Origin: Spirochaetaceae bacterium
Lineage (GTDB): Bacteria; Spirochaetota; Spirochaetia; Treponematales; Breznakiellaceae
Reading direction: 5' to 3'
DNA: 12,849 nucleotides
Assembly (NCBI GenBank): GCA_031273985.1
Contig: JAISQV010000160.1
Coordinates: 1 to 12,849 of the forward strand
In this document: positions 5,323 to 12,766 of the stretch, one piece after another
How the letters are laid out: each line of letters opens with the position of its first letter
How positions within the stretch are numbered: the first letter of the stretch is position 1
Program-made: the position numbers and the translations under genes
The notes under the pieces: model-generated
Seen by the model: the letters and a program-made list of their open reading frames with translations, nothing else
Database searches by the model: none
What the model was told of the DNA's origin: nothing

Positions 5323-8300
5323 ATGAACAATCTCCCCTCTAAATTGCGGAATAGGGCGCAGGGCTTCGGAATCGCCGGGGCTTTTCTTATGCTTGGCTCG
5401 CTCTTCTTCATCTCATGCTTAAACCCTGTGGGCCTCCCCATCGACCTTAGCATTAAAATTTCGGGCGAAATCGACGTACGCAGCACCGATTATGCGATTC
5501 TGTGGGTGATCAACCGCACGAACAGCGTCGATGTCAAAAGCCTGACCATTACACGTACGGGGGGGGGGGGGACGTCTCTGACGACTACCCAAAAGAGGTC
5601 CTAAGCAAGCCCGCCCATGCGTCCACCTACGCATCGTACCATCAGCCGACGGATGCGCCCTATGGGATCAGCATCATCACCCAATCCAGCGATGAGGCCT
5701 CGAAAGAGCCCGAGCAAACCTTCACCATCCCGGAACTGTATATGCCCAAGGCCGGGGCGAGCTATACCGTCTATATTTACCGGGCGCAGAACGGCGAACT
5801 CGTGGTCGAAGCCGGAACGATAACGCGGCCCCTGGATCAGGGTGATACGGAAAACCCGCCCGAGCCGCCCGCCGAGGGAACTCCGACCTATCCGCTTATC
5901 ATCCGCAATGTTACAGCCGACGCCAATGCCCAGGCTGTTTCCTTTAAACTGGGCGGAAATGACCCTATTGAGGTAGACGGGCCCAATTCAGGGGACGAGG
6001 TGCTCTGGTACTTCCCCGCCGGGCAGTACCAGGTGCAGGCGACCCTGTACAACCCGCCGAATGAGACGCCAACGGTCACGACGAATGCCAGGAATGTGCC
6101 GATAATCGTGCCCAACGATTCACAGTCCTGGCATACCCTGTATATGTGGATTTACAAGACCAGGAGCGGCGGCTACGGCACCACCACGGTCTGGCCCCCC
6201 AACCCGAATGACGCGGCGGATATTGATATGGACGCCGTAACCGGCGATGGTTCGGGCCTCTTGAAGATCATCAACAAGAGCGAGACCGGCGACTTCCTCA
6301 AGAATATCAGGATACTCACCGTCGGCGGCGGAAATGCCCCCGGCGCGACAGAATTTGGCAAGGACGGAAATCCGAGCTTCACGAAAGACATGGAATGGAC
6401 CACGGCTCTTCAGCCCGGTTTCTATACGGTTGAATTCATGCCCTCAAGGCAGAATTTCTACGGTATAACCCTTACCGTCCAGATCAAAAAAAGCGAAGTA
6501 ACGACCGTGTCGTACTATGACCGGCTTGCCAATCCGGACCTGCCGCCGACCGACGAAGGGTACGGCAGCGGCCTCATCAAGATTGTCAACAAAACCACCA
6601 CGGGCGTTGTGAACGCCGTGGATATTAGGGACACCAACGACGGTGACTGGTTGATGACCTACACCTACGTGCAGTTCACCCCGTCCAGCCCCATCAACTA
6701 CAACAGCACCGGGCGTATAGGCGTGGCCGGTACCGCTGCCTTCCCCATAACGGAGGGCGCGCATTACATGATCCAGGTGGGGCTTGGCCTCCCGGGGAGA
6801 ACCGTGGTCATTGAGCGCCTGGCTGCCATCAAGGACCAGGTGGTGGAGATCGTGATTAATGACAGCGATATACCGAGTGAGCCTGTAGCGGTTTTTGTAC
6901 CGGTAACGAATATCACACTCAGCCAGAACAGCATAAGCTCGACTATTGGCACTTCCGCAGACCTCTTTAGTACTACTCCGCTTAATCTTAGCGCTGTGGC
7001 CGGGGTTTATCCCGAGAACGCCACGACAAAGAGCCCCGTCACCTGGGAATTACTAAGCGGCGGGACTTACGCGGACCTCGATGACGGTATTATCACCGTC
7101 AAGCCCCGCACCGGTGCGGCGGCGGATACTCAACAAATCTCTGTCCGGGCGAGAATCGACAACGCGGCAGGAAGCGCCGATGCCAGAATCCCTTACACTC
7201 AGTCCTTTACTATTACACTCAACTATACTGTTACGACGGTTACGCCGCCGACAGTGAGTCCGCCGGCGGGGGAGGCGCTAACGAATGGGATTTATGTCGC
7301 CGTTAAAGGGGATGATTCATGGCCTGGTACTATCAACTGGCCTGTGCGGTCGCTGTGGAAGGCGGTAGAAATAGCCAAAACCAGGACCGACCTCAAAGTT
7401 TTTGTTTTGGGCGAGCTAATACCTGGTCCCCTTGATGACAACAACGACACCGATACCCGTTCGGCGTTTGTGCTCAATAATAACACCAATTATCATGTGG
7501 TAGCTATTGAGGGCAAAAAATGGGACGGCGATGGAAACGGTTCAAAGGAGGATCCCGCTCTTACCCCCGCGCCCGCAGACACGAACAAGCGTGTGCTGGC
7601 TGTTCTAAACAGTACGCGGATAACGCTGCAAAAAATCATTGTTTATGGCGGCAGCATTACGGGGACTAACGCAACTGCTGCTTATGATACTAACGACTCT
7701 GGCGGCGGTATTTATATTCATGGTGCGAACAGCGGAGTGAGCCTGGAAGTTGACTCCGTTGTAAGAAACAATACATCGCAAATTGCAGGCGGCGGTGTCG
7801 CGGTCCACGGCGGTTCTGATTTGATTCTGTATAATGGCGCCACCATCAGAAACAACGCAGTTACATCCGGCGCCCTGGGCGGCGGCGGCGTATATGTCCT
7901 CAATGGCAGGCTCCAGATTGGGGATAATGGCAATGACGGTTTCATTGACAGTAACACCAGCGCGGCGGCCGGCGGCGGTGTGTATCTCGCCGCCAACGGT
8001 ACCTTTACGCTGAACAAGGGCGGAATCAGGAATAACACCGCAGCCGGAAGCGGCGGCGGCGTGTATATCGCCGAGACAAGCAGTAAATTCACCATGACCT
8101 CCAATCTGGGGGGGGCGGAGAGCGTGATAAGCGGCAACCAGGCTGGGGGGGCCGGCGGCGGCGTGGCCAAGGGGACCACTGCGGCGGCGGCAGGCACCTT
8201 CGTAAAGAAGGCCGGCACCATCTACGGCTCAGGTCAAAGCGGCAATACCAGTGGCACTGGTTTTGGTCACGCGTACAGTCTAAGGCCGGCGAATCCCAGT

Positions 8301-8363
8301 AGCGGGCAATACAGTAACGCGACAACGACTGGGGCTGTTTCCCAGGCTGATCTCGACAAATAG
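5323..8363 (+). CDS. Beta-helix surface lipoprotein, phase-variable, out of frame here
   Basis: One gene split into two frames by a 13-G run at 5559-5571: the first frame stops at 5604, the second is open to 8363. Fourteen G would give 1013 residues and eleven G 1012; numbering below is for the 14-G form. The start ATG at 5323 has AAGGA eight bases upstream. A lipoprotein signal ends with FFISC (Cys32; relaxed spirochaete-type lipobox). Four related modules follow (about 57-170, 188-280, 310-400, 415-512), sharing openings like ILWVINRT, LKIINKS and IKIVNKT. Then come a Big_2-like Ig domain (about 525-640) and a right-handed beta-helix (about 650-985) opening with YVAVKGDDSWPG and containing six GGG(I/V) turns. 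There is no C-terminal membrane barrel, so it is probably lipid-anchored at the cell surface. The ligand is unknown. The GTG at 5502 has no ribosome site and is not a real start. Confidence 0.85.
5559..5571 (+). repeat. Poly-G(13) contingency tract
   Basis: Thirteen consecutive G lie inside the coding region, 79 codons after the start. The upstream frame ends 11 codons after the tract; one extra G, or two fewer, joins it to the 2.8-kb downstream frame. Shorter G runs occur later in the same gene (8108-8115, eight G; 8145-8151, seven G). Confidence 0.9.
7701..8165 (+). repeat. GGG(I/V) beta-helix coding repeats
   Basis: GGCGGCGG-type codon clusters recur at about 7701, 7788, 7878, 7971, 8051 and 8154, coding GGGIYI, GGGVAV, GGGGVYV, GGGVYL, GGGVYI and GGGVAK, each followed by strands ending in (R/S)NN or SN. 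Such glycine turns with short strands are typical of polymorphic-membrane-protein-like beta-helices and offer substrate for recombination with paralogues. Confidence 0.75.
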
Positions 8364-8451
8364 CCGCTTCGCGGCGCCCCGGCAGCGGAGGCGGGGCGTC
8401 TGCGGATGCATCCCTCCCCCGCTGTCCCGCAGGGGCTGTAACCGCAAGGCA

Positions 8452-8490
8452 GAGCCGGTTCCAAAACCAACCGGGTTTTGGAACCGGCTC
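8452..8490. terminator. Bidirectional terminator hairpin
   Basis: A perfect 17-bp inverted repeat (8452-8468 and 8474-8490) with a 5-nt loop lies between two convergent genes, 89 bp after one stop and 44 bp before the other. There is no strong T run on either side, so its termination strength is uncertain. A small GCCGC-TTC-GCGGC hairpin also lies at 8363-8375, right at the stop codon. Confidence 0.7.
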
Positions 8491-8533
8491 CATTCTTCGT
8501 AAGCCCCGCGCCAGGGCTGCTCCCCGCAGCGCC

Positions 8534-9574
8534 TCAGGGCTGGTAAACGTTCTCGTTGTTTCCCTGCCCCGGCGAATTGCCGCTGGTAACGGTAACGTAC
8601 CAGTCTGAGGCAGTATTGCTGTCAGGGTAATCGGGCCTGCGGTTCAAAGTCCGGGTGGCGGTAACCCCCGCGGAAGAAGCGGCGTCAGCGGGGCCGCTCA
8701 TGCCGCCCTCAGACCCGGTCCAGGCATCGGCGGCGGCCAGAAATTCCGCGGCTTGAGCCATCTTCTCATCCTTCCACCAGCCGCTCGAATCATCACAAAA
8801 GATGAGCGCATCCAGAACCCGGTCATCCTGATCGACCAGGTAAACGGCGGCTCCCTTCTTGTTGATGTTCTTCACCGCCCCGGGTATCCAGAGATCCCGG
8901 GCGCTGATCCTGGCTTCGTTCTCCTTGGTGTAGGGAATGGCGGCAAGATCTTCCCCTGTTTCATCCTGACATTCCTCATCCAGGGTCCTTAAGTGAAGTA
9001 CAATGTACTCTTCATCTGCCACTTCGATGGGAGAAAATTCGTAGAAGGGTGTATCTTCCGGAGTTCCGCCAAGGTAGAGGCGCATTCCCCCAAGGTTACC
9101 GGCGCTGAGGGTGTAAAATTCTATGAATTCCACCTTGGGTTTGGAGTATTCTGTGCGTACTTCATTGATAAGGAGGGCGGGCATACGATCATTCCGGGCC
9201 CGGAGAGGAGTAAGCACCTGAAGGGTATTGCCGAAGGCATCCTCCACGAGCATATCCGCAGTGATTTTGATACCCCCCTCGCAGGGAGCCGCAAGAAAGA
9301 GCCGCACCTCGCTGCCCCCGGTGATACTGGCGATCTCCAGGGGCGGCTCAAGCTGCACGGATTTGACGCTTACCGGCAGAGAGAAGCTGAAGGAAAGTTC
9401 CTCGGTGGAAACAGCCCGCCAGCCGGTAAATTCCGGGGCCTCGGCACTGAGGCCAAACACCTCCTGCAGGGCCGTTTCCGCCGAGCAGGCGCAGCCCGCA
9501 AGGGGCAGCACCAGCAGCCACGCGAAGAGCTGCGGGAAGGCGCCGCACCGCTGCGGCATTTTTTCCTTTTTCAT
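8534..9574 (-). CDS. Lipoprotein with Ig-like and lamin-tail domains
   Basis: I chose ATG at 9574 because GGAGG lies five bases upstream and a lipoprotein signal follows at once. The 346-residue product has a Lys-rich n-region, a hydrophobic stretch and lipobox LAGC (25-28, Cys28). Residues about 48-130 resemble an SbsA/Big_5-type Ig-like domain (FSFSLPVSVKSV ... LVEDAFGN). Residues about 132-345 look like a lamin-tail domain, opening PALLINEVRTEY, with KVEFIEFYTLS and the typical ending LNRRPDYPD ... DWYVTVTSGNSPG. Lamin-tail domains occur in secreted and surface proteins and nucleases, but no catalytic domain is seen here. It is probably an outer-membrane or periplasmic anchored binding protein, converging on the beta-helix lipoprotein gene. 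The assignment is by pattern only. Confidence 0.8.
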   Translation of the reverse strand: MKKEKMPQRCGAFPQLFAWLLVLPLAGCACSAETALQEVFGLSAEAPEFTGWRAVSTEELSFSFSLPVSVKSVQLEPPLEIASITGGSEVRLFLAAPCEGGIKITADMLVEDAFGNTLQVLTPLRARNDRMPALLINEVRTEYSKPKVEFIEFYTLSAGNLGGMRLYLGGTPEDTPFYEFSPIEVADEEYIVLHLRTLDEECQDETGEDLAAIPYTKENEARISARDLWIPGAVKNINKKGAAVYLVDQDDRVLDALIFCDDSSGWWKDEKMAQAAEFLAAADAWTGSEGGMSGPADAASSAGVTATRTLNRRPDYPDSNTASDWYVTVTSGNSPGQGNNENVYQP

Positions 9575-9743
9575 GGTAACCTCCAAAAAGGGCCCAGGGT
9601 ATGCGGGTACGCCGGACACACCTTCAAAGGGCCGCTTCGAATGAATCGGGCTTTACCGGACGGTATTTTTTTTCGCCCATTATATATGGTGATTCGCAGC
9701 GGAAATGCTTTAATCAATACGAAAAAAAAGGTAAAATTCCGCC
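9575..9743. promoter_or_regulatory. Divergent intergenic region with -10-like box
   Basis: This 169-bp region separates two divergent genes and is A/T-rich, with a T8 run (9665-9673 area), an alternating TA stretch and an A8 run (9722-9729). On the minus strand a perfect TATAAT (plus 9679-9684) could serve the lamin-tail lipoprotein gene, but no good -35 is found at 16-18 bp. No clear plus-strand promoter is seen. Confidence 0.4.
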
Positions 9744-10250
9744 ATGAATTTAAAGGATCTGCACTTCACCCGGCTTAATCTGGTCCAACCCCTGCGCTAT
9801 CTGCGGGATGACAGCCTGAATCCCTTCGACGGGAGCGTTTCGGCCCTGCCTGCGGGCGGCTGGGAAGTCATGTTCAATATGATCATCGATTCGGAGCGGG
9901 GGCAGAATTTTGACGCGCCGCCCGGAAACCGCTACTTTGCGGCGCTGATTAACGCGGGGCGCGCTCCCCTGGAAGAGATGTCCCGCCCGGCGGAATCCGG
10001 CGCGGCGCATCCCGTCCCGGCGGAAACAGAGGCACAGGAAGCCCTGTACCTCCCTTCGGGCCTGTACTTCTTTACCCAGACGCGGGAATTCCTCCATGAG
10101 GCGGATCTTACCGACATGGCGCTGGAATTACAGCGGGAAGGGCTCTGGCAGCGGCTTGAGATGGAGAATCGCATCTATATCCGCTACCTCTACGAGGATT
10201 CCAGCGCCGTAACCCAGCTCTTCAGGCCCGTGAGCGGGGGTGATGCCTAG
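9744..10250 (+). CDS. Hypothetical protein, 168 residues
   Basis: I do not recognise this protein. It starts at ATG 9744; AAGG lies 12 bases upstream, a long spacing, so initiation may be weak. There is no signal peptide or membrane segment, so it is probably cytoplasmic. It has aromatic and charged segments (LNLVQPLRYLRDD near the start; a LYLPSGLYFFTQTREFL stretch around 110-126; NRIYIRYLYED near 150-160) separated by an Ala/Pro/Glu linker around 80-105, suggesting two small folded parts. It is divergent from the lamin-tail lipoprotein gene and followed by the repeat-rich intergenic region. Its base composition and codon choice look like those of its neighbours, which supports a real gene. 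The function is unknown. Confidence 0.7.
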   Translation: MNLKDLHFTRLNLVQPLRYLRDDSLNPFDGSVSALPAGGWEVMFNMIIDSERGQNFDAPPGNRYFAALINAGRAPLEEMSRPAESGAAHPVPAETEAQEALYLPSGLYFFTQTREFLHEADLTDMALELQREGLWQRLEMENRIYIRYLYEDSSAVTQLFRPVSGGDA

Positions 10251-10649
10251 CAGCCTGCCCTGGGGCACCCCCCTATCCCTTGAGCGAAGACCTGCCGGCG
10301 GGCCGCCGCTCATGCGCCTGCCGGGCGGCATGGGCGGGCCTCGTGGGGGTATACCTACCGGTAGGTAGGTTGCCGGTATGCCTGCCGGGAGCGCCGCGGG
10401 GGGGCCGGGGGGCCTTCGGCCCTCCGGCGGGGGCGTTGCGGGAGCAGCGGCGCACTCCTCCGCCTAAAGGCGGAGGCTACTTATAATACAGGGGGAATTT
10501 ACGTGCGCCGGAGCAGGTCAAATTTCTCCGTAGGCAGCCTGCGGCAGCGCTTCGTGCTCCCCCCGCTGCGGGGGGTCCGGGGGGGTATCCCACCCCTCCC
10601 CCGCCGACAGGCGGGTTCTTGGGGGGTTTGGGGGGCATCGAGCCCCCCA
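10251..10649. repeat. Gene-free G/C-palindrome region
   Basis: About 400 bp with no convincing gene. It has many palindromes: a 14-bp ACCTACCGGTAGGT (10353-10366), CCTCCGCC-TAAA-GGCGGAGG (10457-10476), a CCCCGCTGCGGGG block near 10560, and a perfect 9-bp stem TTGGGGGGC/GCCCCCCAA (10628-10636/10642-10650). The stretch 10405-10445 carries pieces (GGCCTTCGGCC, GGGGGCGTTGCGGG) of the repeat seen at 1-180, in shuffled order. Runs of six or more G near 10620-10670 could form a G-quadruplex. A TATAAT at 10482-10487 has no matching -35. Confidence 0.6.
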
Positions 10650-10742
10650 ACAGGGGGCGTTGCGGGGGGCTGGCCCCCCGCACGGGGGTAGCGACAGACC
10701 CCGGAGGGCCGAAGGCCCGAGGAGGCTGGAGCGTAGGGGGCT
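10650..10742 (-). repeat. Structured intergenic repeat, copy 3, inverted and partial
   Basis: The reverse complement of this stretch aligns with about 5-92 of the window: the block GAGCCCCCTACGCTCCAGCC, then the GGGCC/GGCCC hairpin (here with a GAA loop, 10706-10718), a GCTACCCCCGTGCGGGG block and GCAACGCCCC. The central hairpin has grown to GCGGGGGGC-TG-GCCCCCCGC (10662-10681). The second half of the element is absent. Confidence 0.75.
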
Positions 10743-10797
10743 CAAGAACCCGCTTGCGCGGGGGAGCCCTCCTGACTCCTCCCTTGCGCGGCGCAGA

Positions 10798-10826
10798 TTG
10801 CACTTTAAGCGCCGGACCTGTACTAT
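10798..10826 (+). promoter_or_regulatory. Weak candidate promoter for the NifX-like gene
   Basis: TTGCAC (10798-10803), a 17-bp spacer and TACTAT (10821-10826) precede the gene by about 50 nt. They match consensus at three and four of six positions, so this is only suggestive. Confidence 0.3.
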
Positions 10827-10880
10827 GGGGTCATCCTGGGACGGAACGGGAAATATGATAGCGGCGATAACGGAGGGGCC

Positions 10881-11252
10881 ATGGCCTGGAGAATCGCGAT
10901 TACCAGCGCGGACGATGTTCTTATCAACCAGCATTTTGGGCACGCCCGCTGGTTTGTCATACGGGATTTGGAGCGTGACGGGACGATAGTGCACCGGGGC
11001 CGGCGTGATATAAGCCAAGTCTGCGGGAACGGGGACCACGGCGCGGGCGTCTGGGACGAGGTGCTTGAGGTTCTCCGGGATTGCAGCGCCGTCATTACCG
11101 CCAGGATAGGACCGGGCCCCCGGAAGCGGCTGGAGCTGGCGGGGATAGCCGTTTTTGAGGAATTGGCGTCCATTGACGATGCCCTCAAGATGCTGGCGGC
11201 CTATTACGCCAAGACCAACAAGGAGGAGCCGTCCCTCGACGCTCCCGCCTGA
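10881..11252 (+). CDS. NifX-type FeMo-cofactor-binding-domain protein
   Basis: A 123-residue single-domain protein of the dinitrogenase iron-molybdenum cofactor biosynthesis family (NifX, NafY, NifB C-terminal domain), which carries Fe-S or FeMo-type clusters in transit. The N-terminus RIAITSADDVLINQHFGHA fits the family opening, where a variable strand is followed by (V/I)NQHFGHA. Next come the DLERDG strand, a CGNGDHGAGVW segment (about 48-58) with one Cys and one His as possible cluster ligands, and an ITARIGPGPRKRLELAGI segment. The ATG has GGAGG four bases upstream. No nif genes lie nearby, so a nitrogenase role is not shown; stand-alone members occur in non-fixing anaerobes too. It converges on the epimerase gene with a 68-bp gap. 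Confidence 0.85.
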   Translation: MAWRIAITSADDVLINQHFGHARWFVIRDLERDGTIVHRGRRDISQVCGNGDHGAGVWDEVLEVLRDCSAVITARIGPGPRKRLELAGIAVFEELASIDDALKMLAAYYAKTNKEEPSLDAPA

Positions 11253-11289
11253 TCCTTGTCAGTAATGAAATAGTGATTTAGGGCATCCT

Positions 11290-11317
11290 TTCCCTCGCCC
11301 GCGCAAACTCCCCAGGG
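11290..11317 (-). repeat. Possible fragment of the intergenic repeat
   Basis: The reverse complement reads CCCTGGGGAGTTTGCGCGGG, close to the CCCTGGAGTTTGCGG and CCCCGGAGTTTACGCGGG modules at about 100-114 and 191-208. It lies between two convergent genes. It is short, so chance similarity cannot be ruled out. Confidence 0.3.
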
Positions 11318-11320
11318 TTC

Positions 11321-12346
11321 TCAGGCGGGGGGCCGCAGTTCCGCTATGGCCCGCTCCCGGACGGCGATGATCCGGTCGCAGTACGCGTCGAACTCCGGGT
11401 CCTCTGTCTGGAGTTCCGGGTGGGCCAGCAGGTATTCCACCGTGTTGGGTATCCCCTGATCCGCCCGCACGAGGGCGTTGAAGCCGGGCACGAGGCGCCT
11501 GAGTTTCGTGTTGTCGAAAACCAGGGAATTGGCCTTGTCCCCGATGAGGGCCCCCAGAAAATCGTACTCCTGCCCTGTCTGGGCCAGGAAAGCGCTGGAT
11601 ACGTGCACGGAGCGCAGGGGCTTCCCCAGGGCCCGGGCCAGTATCTCGTAGATCTGGTTCCAGGTAAGGGTTTCATCGCCGCTTATCTGCACCGCCTCCC
11701 CCAGGGCGTGAAGGTTCCCCATAAGGCCCGTAAAGGCCCGGGCAAAATCGCTGGCGTGGGTCAGGGTCCAGAGGCTCGTGCCGTCTCCGTGAATGATCAC
11801 CGGCTTCCCGTCCAGGATACGCTTCAGCACCTGCCAGCTTCCCTTCTTTCCGTGAACGCCCAGCGGGACGGCGCGCTCATCGTAGGTATGACCGGGCCGC
11901 ACAATGGTAACGGGAAAGGCCTCCTCACGGTACTTTCGCATCAGGAATTCTTCTCCCGCCAGCTTGTCCCGGGCGTACTGCCAGTAGGGGTTGGACAGGG
12001 CGCTGCCCTCGCTGTAACGGTAGTCCGCAGGCGGTTTCTGGTACACCGCGGCGGAACTCAGGTAGATGAACTGCTTCACCCGCCCCCGGAAAAGCCGGAA
12101 ATCCCGTTCCAGATGATCGGGGCGGCAGGCGGTAAAGTCCACAGCCACATCAAAGTTCTGGCCCTGCAGCTTCGCCGCCGCATCGGTTTCGTTGCTGATG
12201 TCGCAGCGTATCTCCTTTGCCTCCTGCGGCAGCCCCGCGTTCCGGGCGCCCCGGTTGAGGAGCGTAAGATCGTGGCCCGCTTCCAGGAGCCTGCGGGAAA
12301 TAGCGGCGCTGATGGTGCCGGTTCCGCCTATGAATAAAACTTTCAT
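11321..12346 (-). CDS. NAD-dependent epimerase/dehydratase (extended SDR)
   Basis: I chose ATG at 12346 (341 residues): GGAGG lies five bases upstream and the Rossmann strand begins at residue 2. The longer reading frame to 12421 would start inside the -35 box. The nucleotide-binding loop is GGTGTIS (7-13), where the final Gly of GxxGxxG is Ser, as in atypical extended SDRs resembling plant CSP41. Other motifs are NRG (31-33) after the second strand, an acidic DFTACRPDH region (70-78), LSSAAVY (96-102) and catalytic Tyr124/Lys128 in YARDK. RPGHTY (150-155) and a C-terminal substrate domain follow. The reaction is probably oxidoreduction or epimerisation of a nucleotide sugar or related metabolite; the substrate cannot be read from sequence. 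It is a single-gene unit with its own promoter. Confidence 0.9.
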   Translation of the reverse strand: MKVLFIGGTGTISAAISRRLLEAGHDLTLLNRGARNAGLPQEAKEIRCDISNETDAAAKLQGQNFDVAVDFTACRPDHLERDFRLFRGRVKQFIYLSSAAVYQKPPADYRYSEGSALSNPYWQYARDKLAGEEFLMRKYREEAFPVTIVRPGHTYDERAVPLGVHGKKGSWQVLKRILDGKPVIIHGDGTSLWTLTHASDFARAFTGLMGNLHALGEAVQISGDETLTWNQIYEILARALGKPLRSVHVSSAFLAQTGQEYDFLGALIGDKANSLVFDNTKLRRLVPGFNALVRADQGIPNTVEYLLAHPELQTEDPEFDAYCDRIIAVRERAIAELRPPA

Positions 12347-12392
12347 GGTACCTCCGTTTCGGCCATGGAGCCGCCGCCCCACGCCGTCTTCT

Positions 12393-12421
12393 ATCATAGG
12401 GCATTTCGCCGTCTTTGCCAA
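12393..12421 (-). promoter_or_regulatory. Promoter of the SDR gene
   Basis: On the minus strand TTGGCA (12416-12421), a 17-bp spacer and TATGAT (12393-12398) each match consensus at five of six bases. Transcription would start near 12386, giving about 40 nt of leader before the ATG at 12346. Confidence 0.75.
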
Positions 12422-12485
12422 CGCAAGACATCACGATGCCTTCGCCGTCAGGGGCCGCCCGGCACCCGTTCCCGACCCGCCACCT

Positions 12486-12694
12486 TAAACTTGATCCACA
12501 AATACGAATAAAGATTTAAAACCACGAAGAACACGAGAGCACAAAGGGGGCTTGATGCTTGGATTTTTTCATCATTTTATGCTTGAAAAGATGGTAGAAT
12601 GCGTGGTTTCTTCAACCTTCGTGTTCCTTGGTGTGCCTTTGCGGTTTCCTATTTTGGGGATTTGTACTCAGTCTGGAATTGCGGGTCAAGTTTA
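12486..12694. mobile_element. MITE-like inverted-repeat element
   Basis: About 210 A/T-rich bp bounded by TAAACTTGATCC (12486-12497) and GGGTCAAGTTTA (12683-12694), an 11-of-12 terminal inverted repeat. The outermost TA on each side could be a TA target duplication, as made by IS630/mariner-type transposases. Inside is a second imperfect inverted pair: ACCACGAAGAACACGAG (from 12521) and CTTCGTGTTCCTTGGTG (from 12617). It has no coding capacity. Its base composition differs sharply from the GC-rich surroundings. The right end coincides with the stop of the truncated toxin fragment. Confidence 0.5.
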
Positions 12695-12766
12695 GCGCAG
12701 AGTAGCGGGGTATCGCCGTTCGAGAGGGAAGCGCCGGGAAATATTCGCGTCAAGCAGTAACTTCAT
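12692..12766 (-). pseudogene. Truncated DUF5615-like PIN toxin start
   Basis: ATG at 12766 opens MKLLLDANISRR, the typical start of DUF5615 (PIN-like, VapC-related) toxins, where the Asp after the first strand is a metal ligand. The frame ends after 24 residues at a TAA that lies in the terminal repeat of the adjacent MITE-like element, whereas the family runs about 110-120 residues. The ATG lies inside the 3' end of the DUF433-like gene, which is the usual toxin-antitoxin arrangement. No continuation was found beyond the far side of the element. Confidence 0.5.

Noticed and set aside
5502..5504. GTG as an independent start of the long beta-helix protein
   Set aside because: There is no Shine-Dalgarno upstream and no signal peptide. 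The upstream frame provides both and continues the same domain across the G tract.
7701..8165. CRISPR-like regular repeats
   Set aside because: The periodic GGCGGCGG units are in-frame glycine turns of a beta-helix with variable spacing and coding context, not repeats with unique spacers.
10477..11039. Minus-strand open frames of 108 and 173 codons
   Set aside because: They consist of Pro/Gly/Arg translations of the palindromic repeat region and overlap the start of the NifX-like gene.
11420..12337. 305-codon plus-strand open frame
   Set aside because: It is the complement of the SDR gene, which has intact Rossmann and catalytic motifs plus a promoter and ribosome site.
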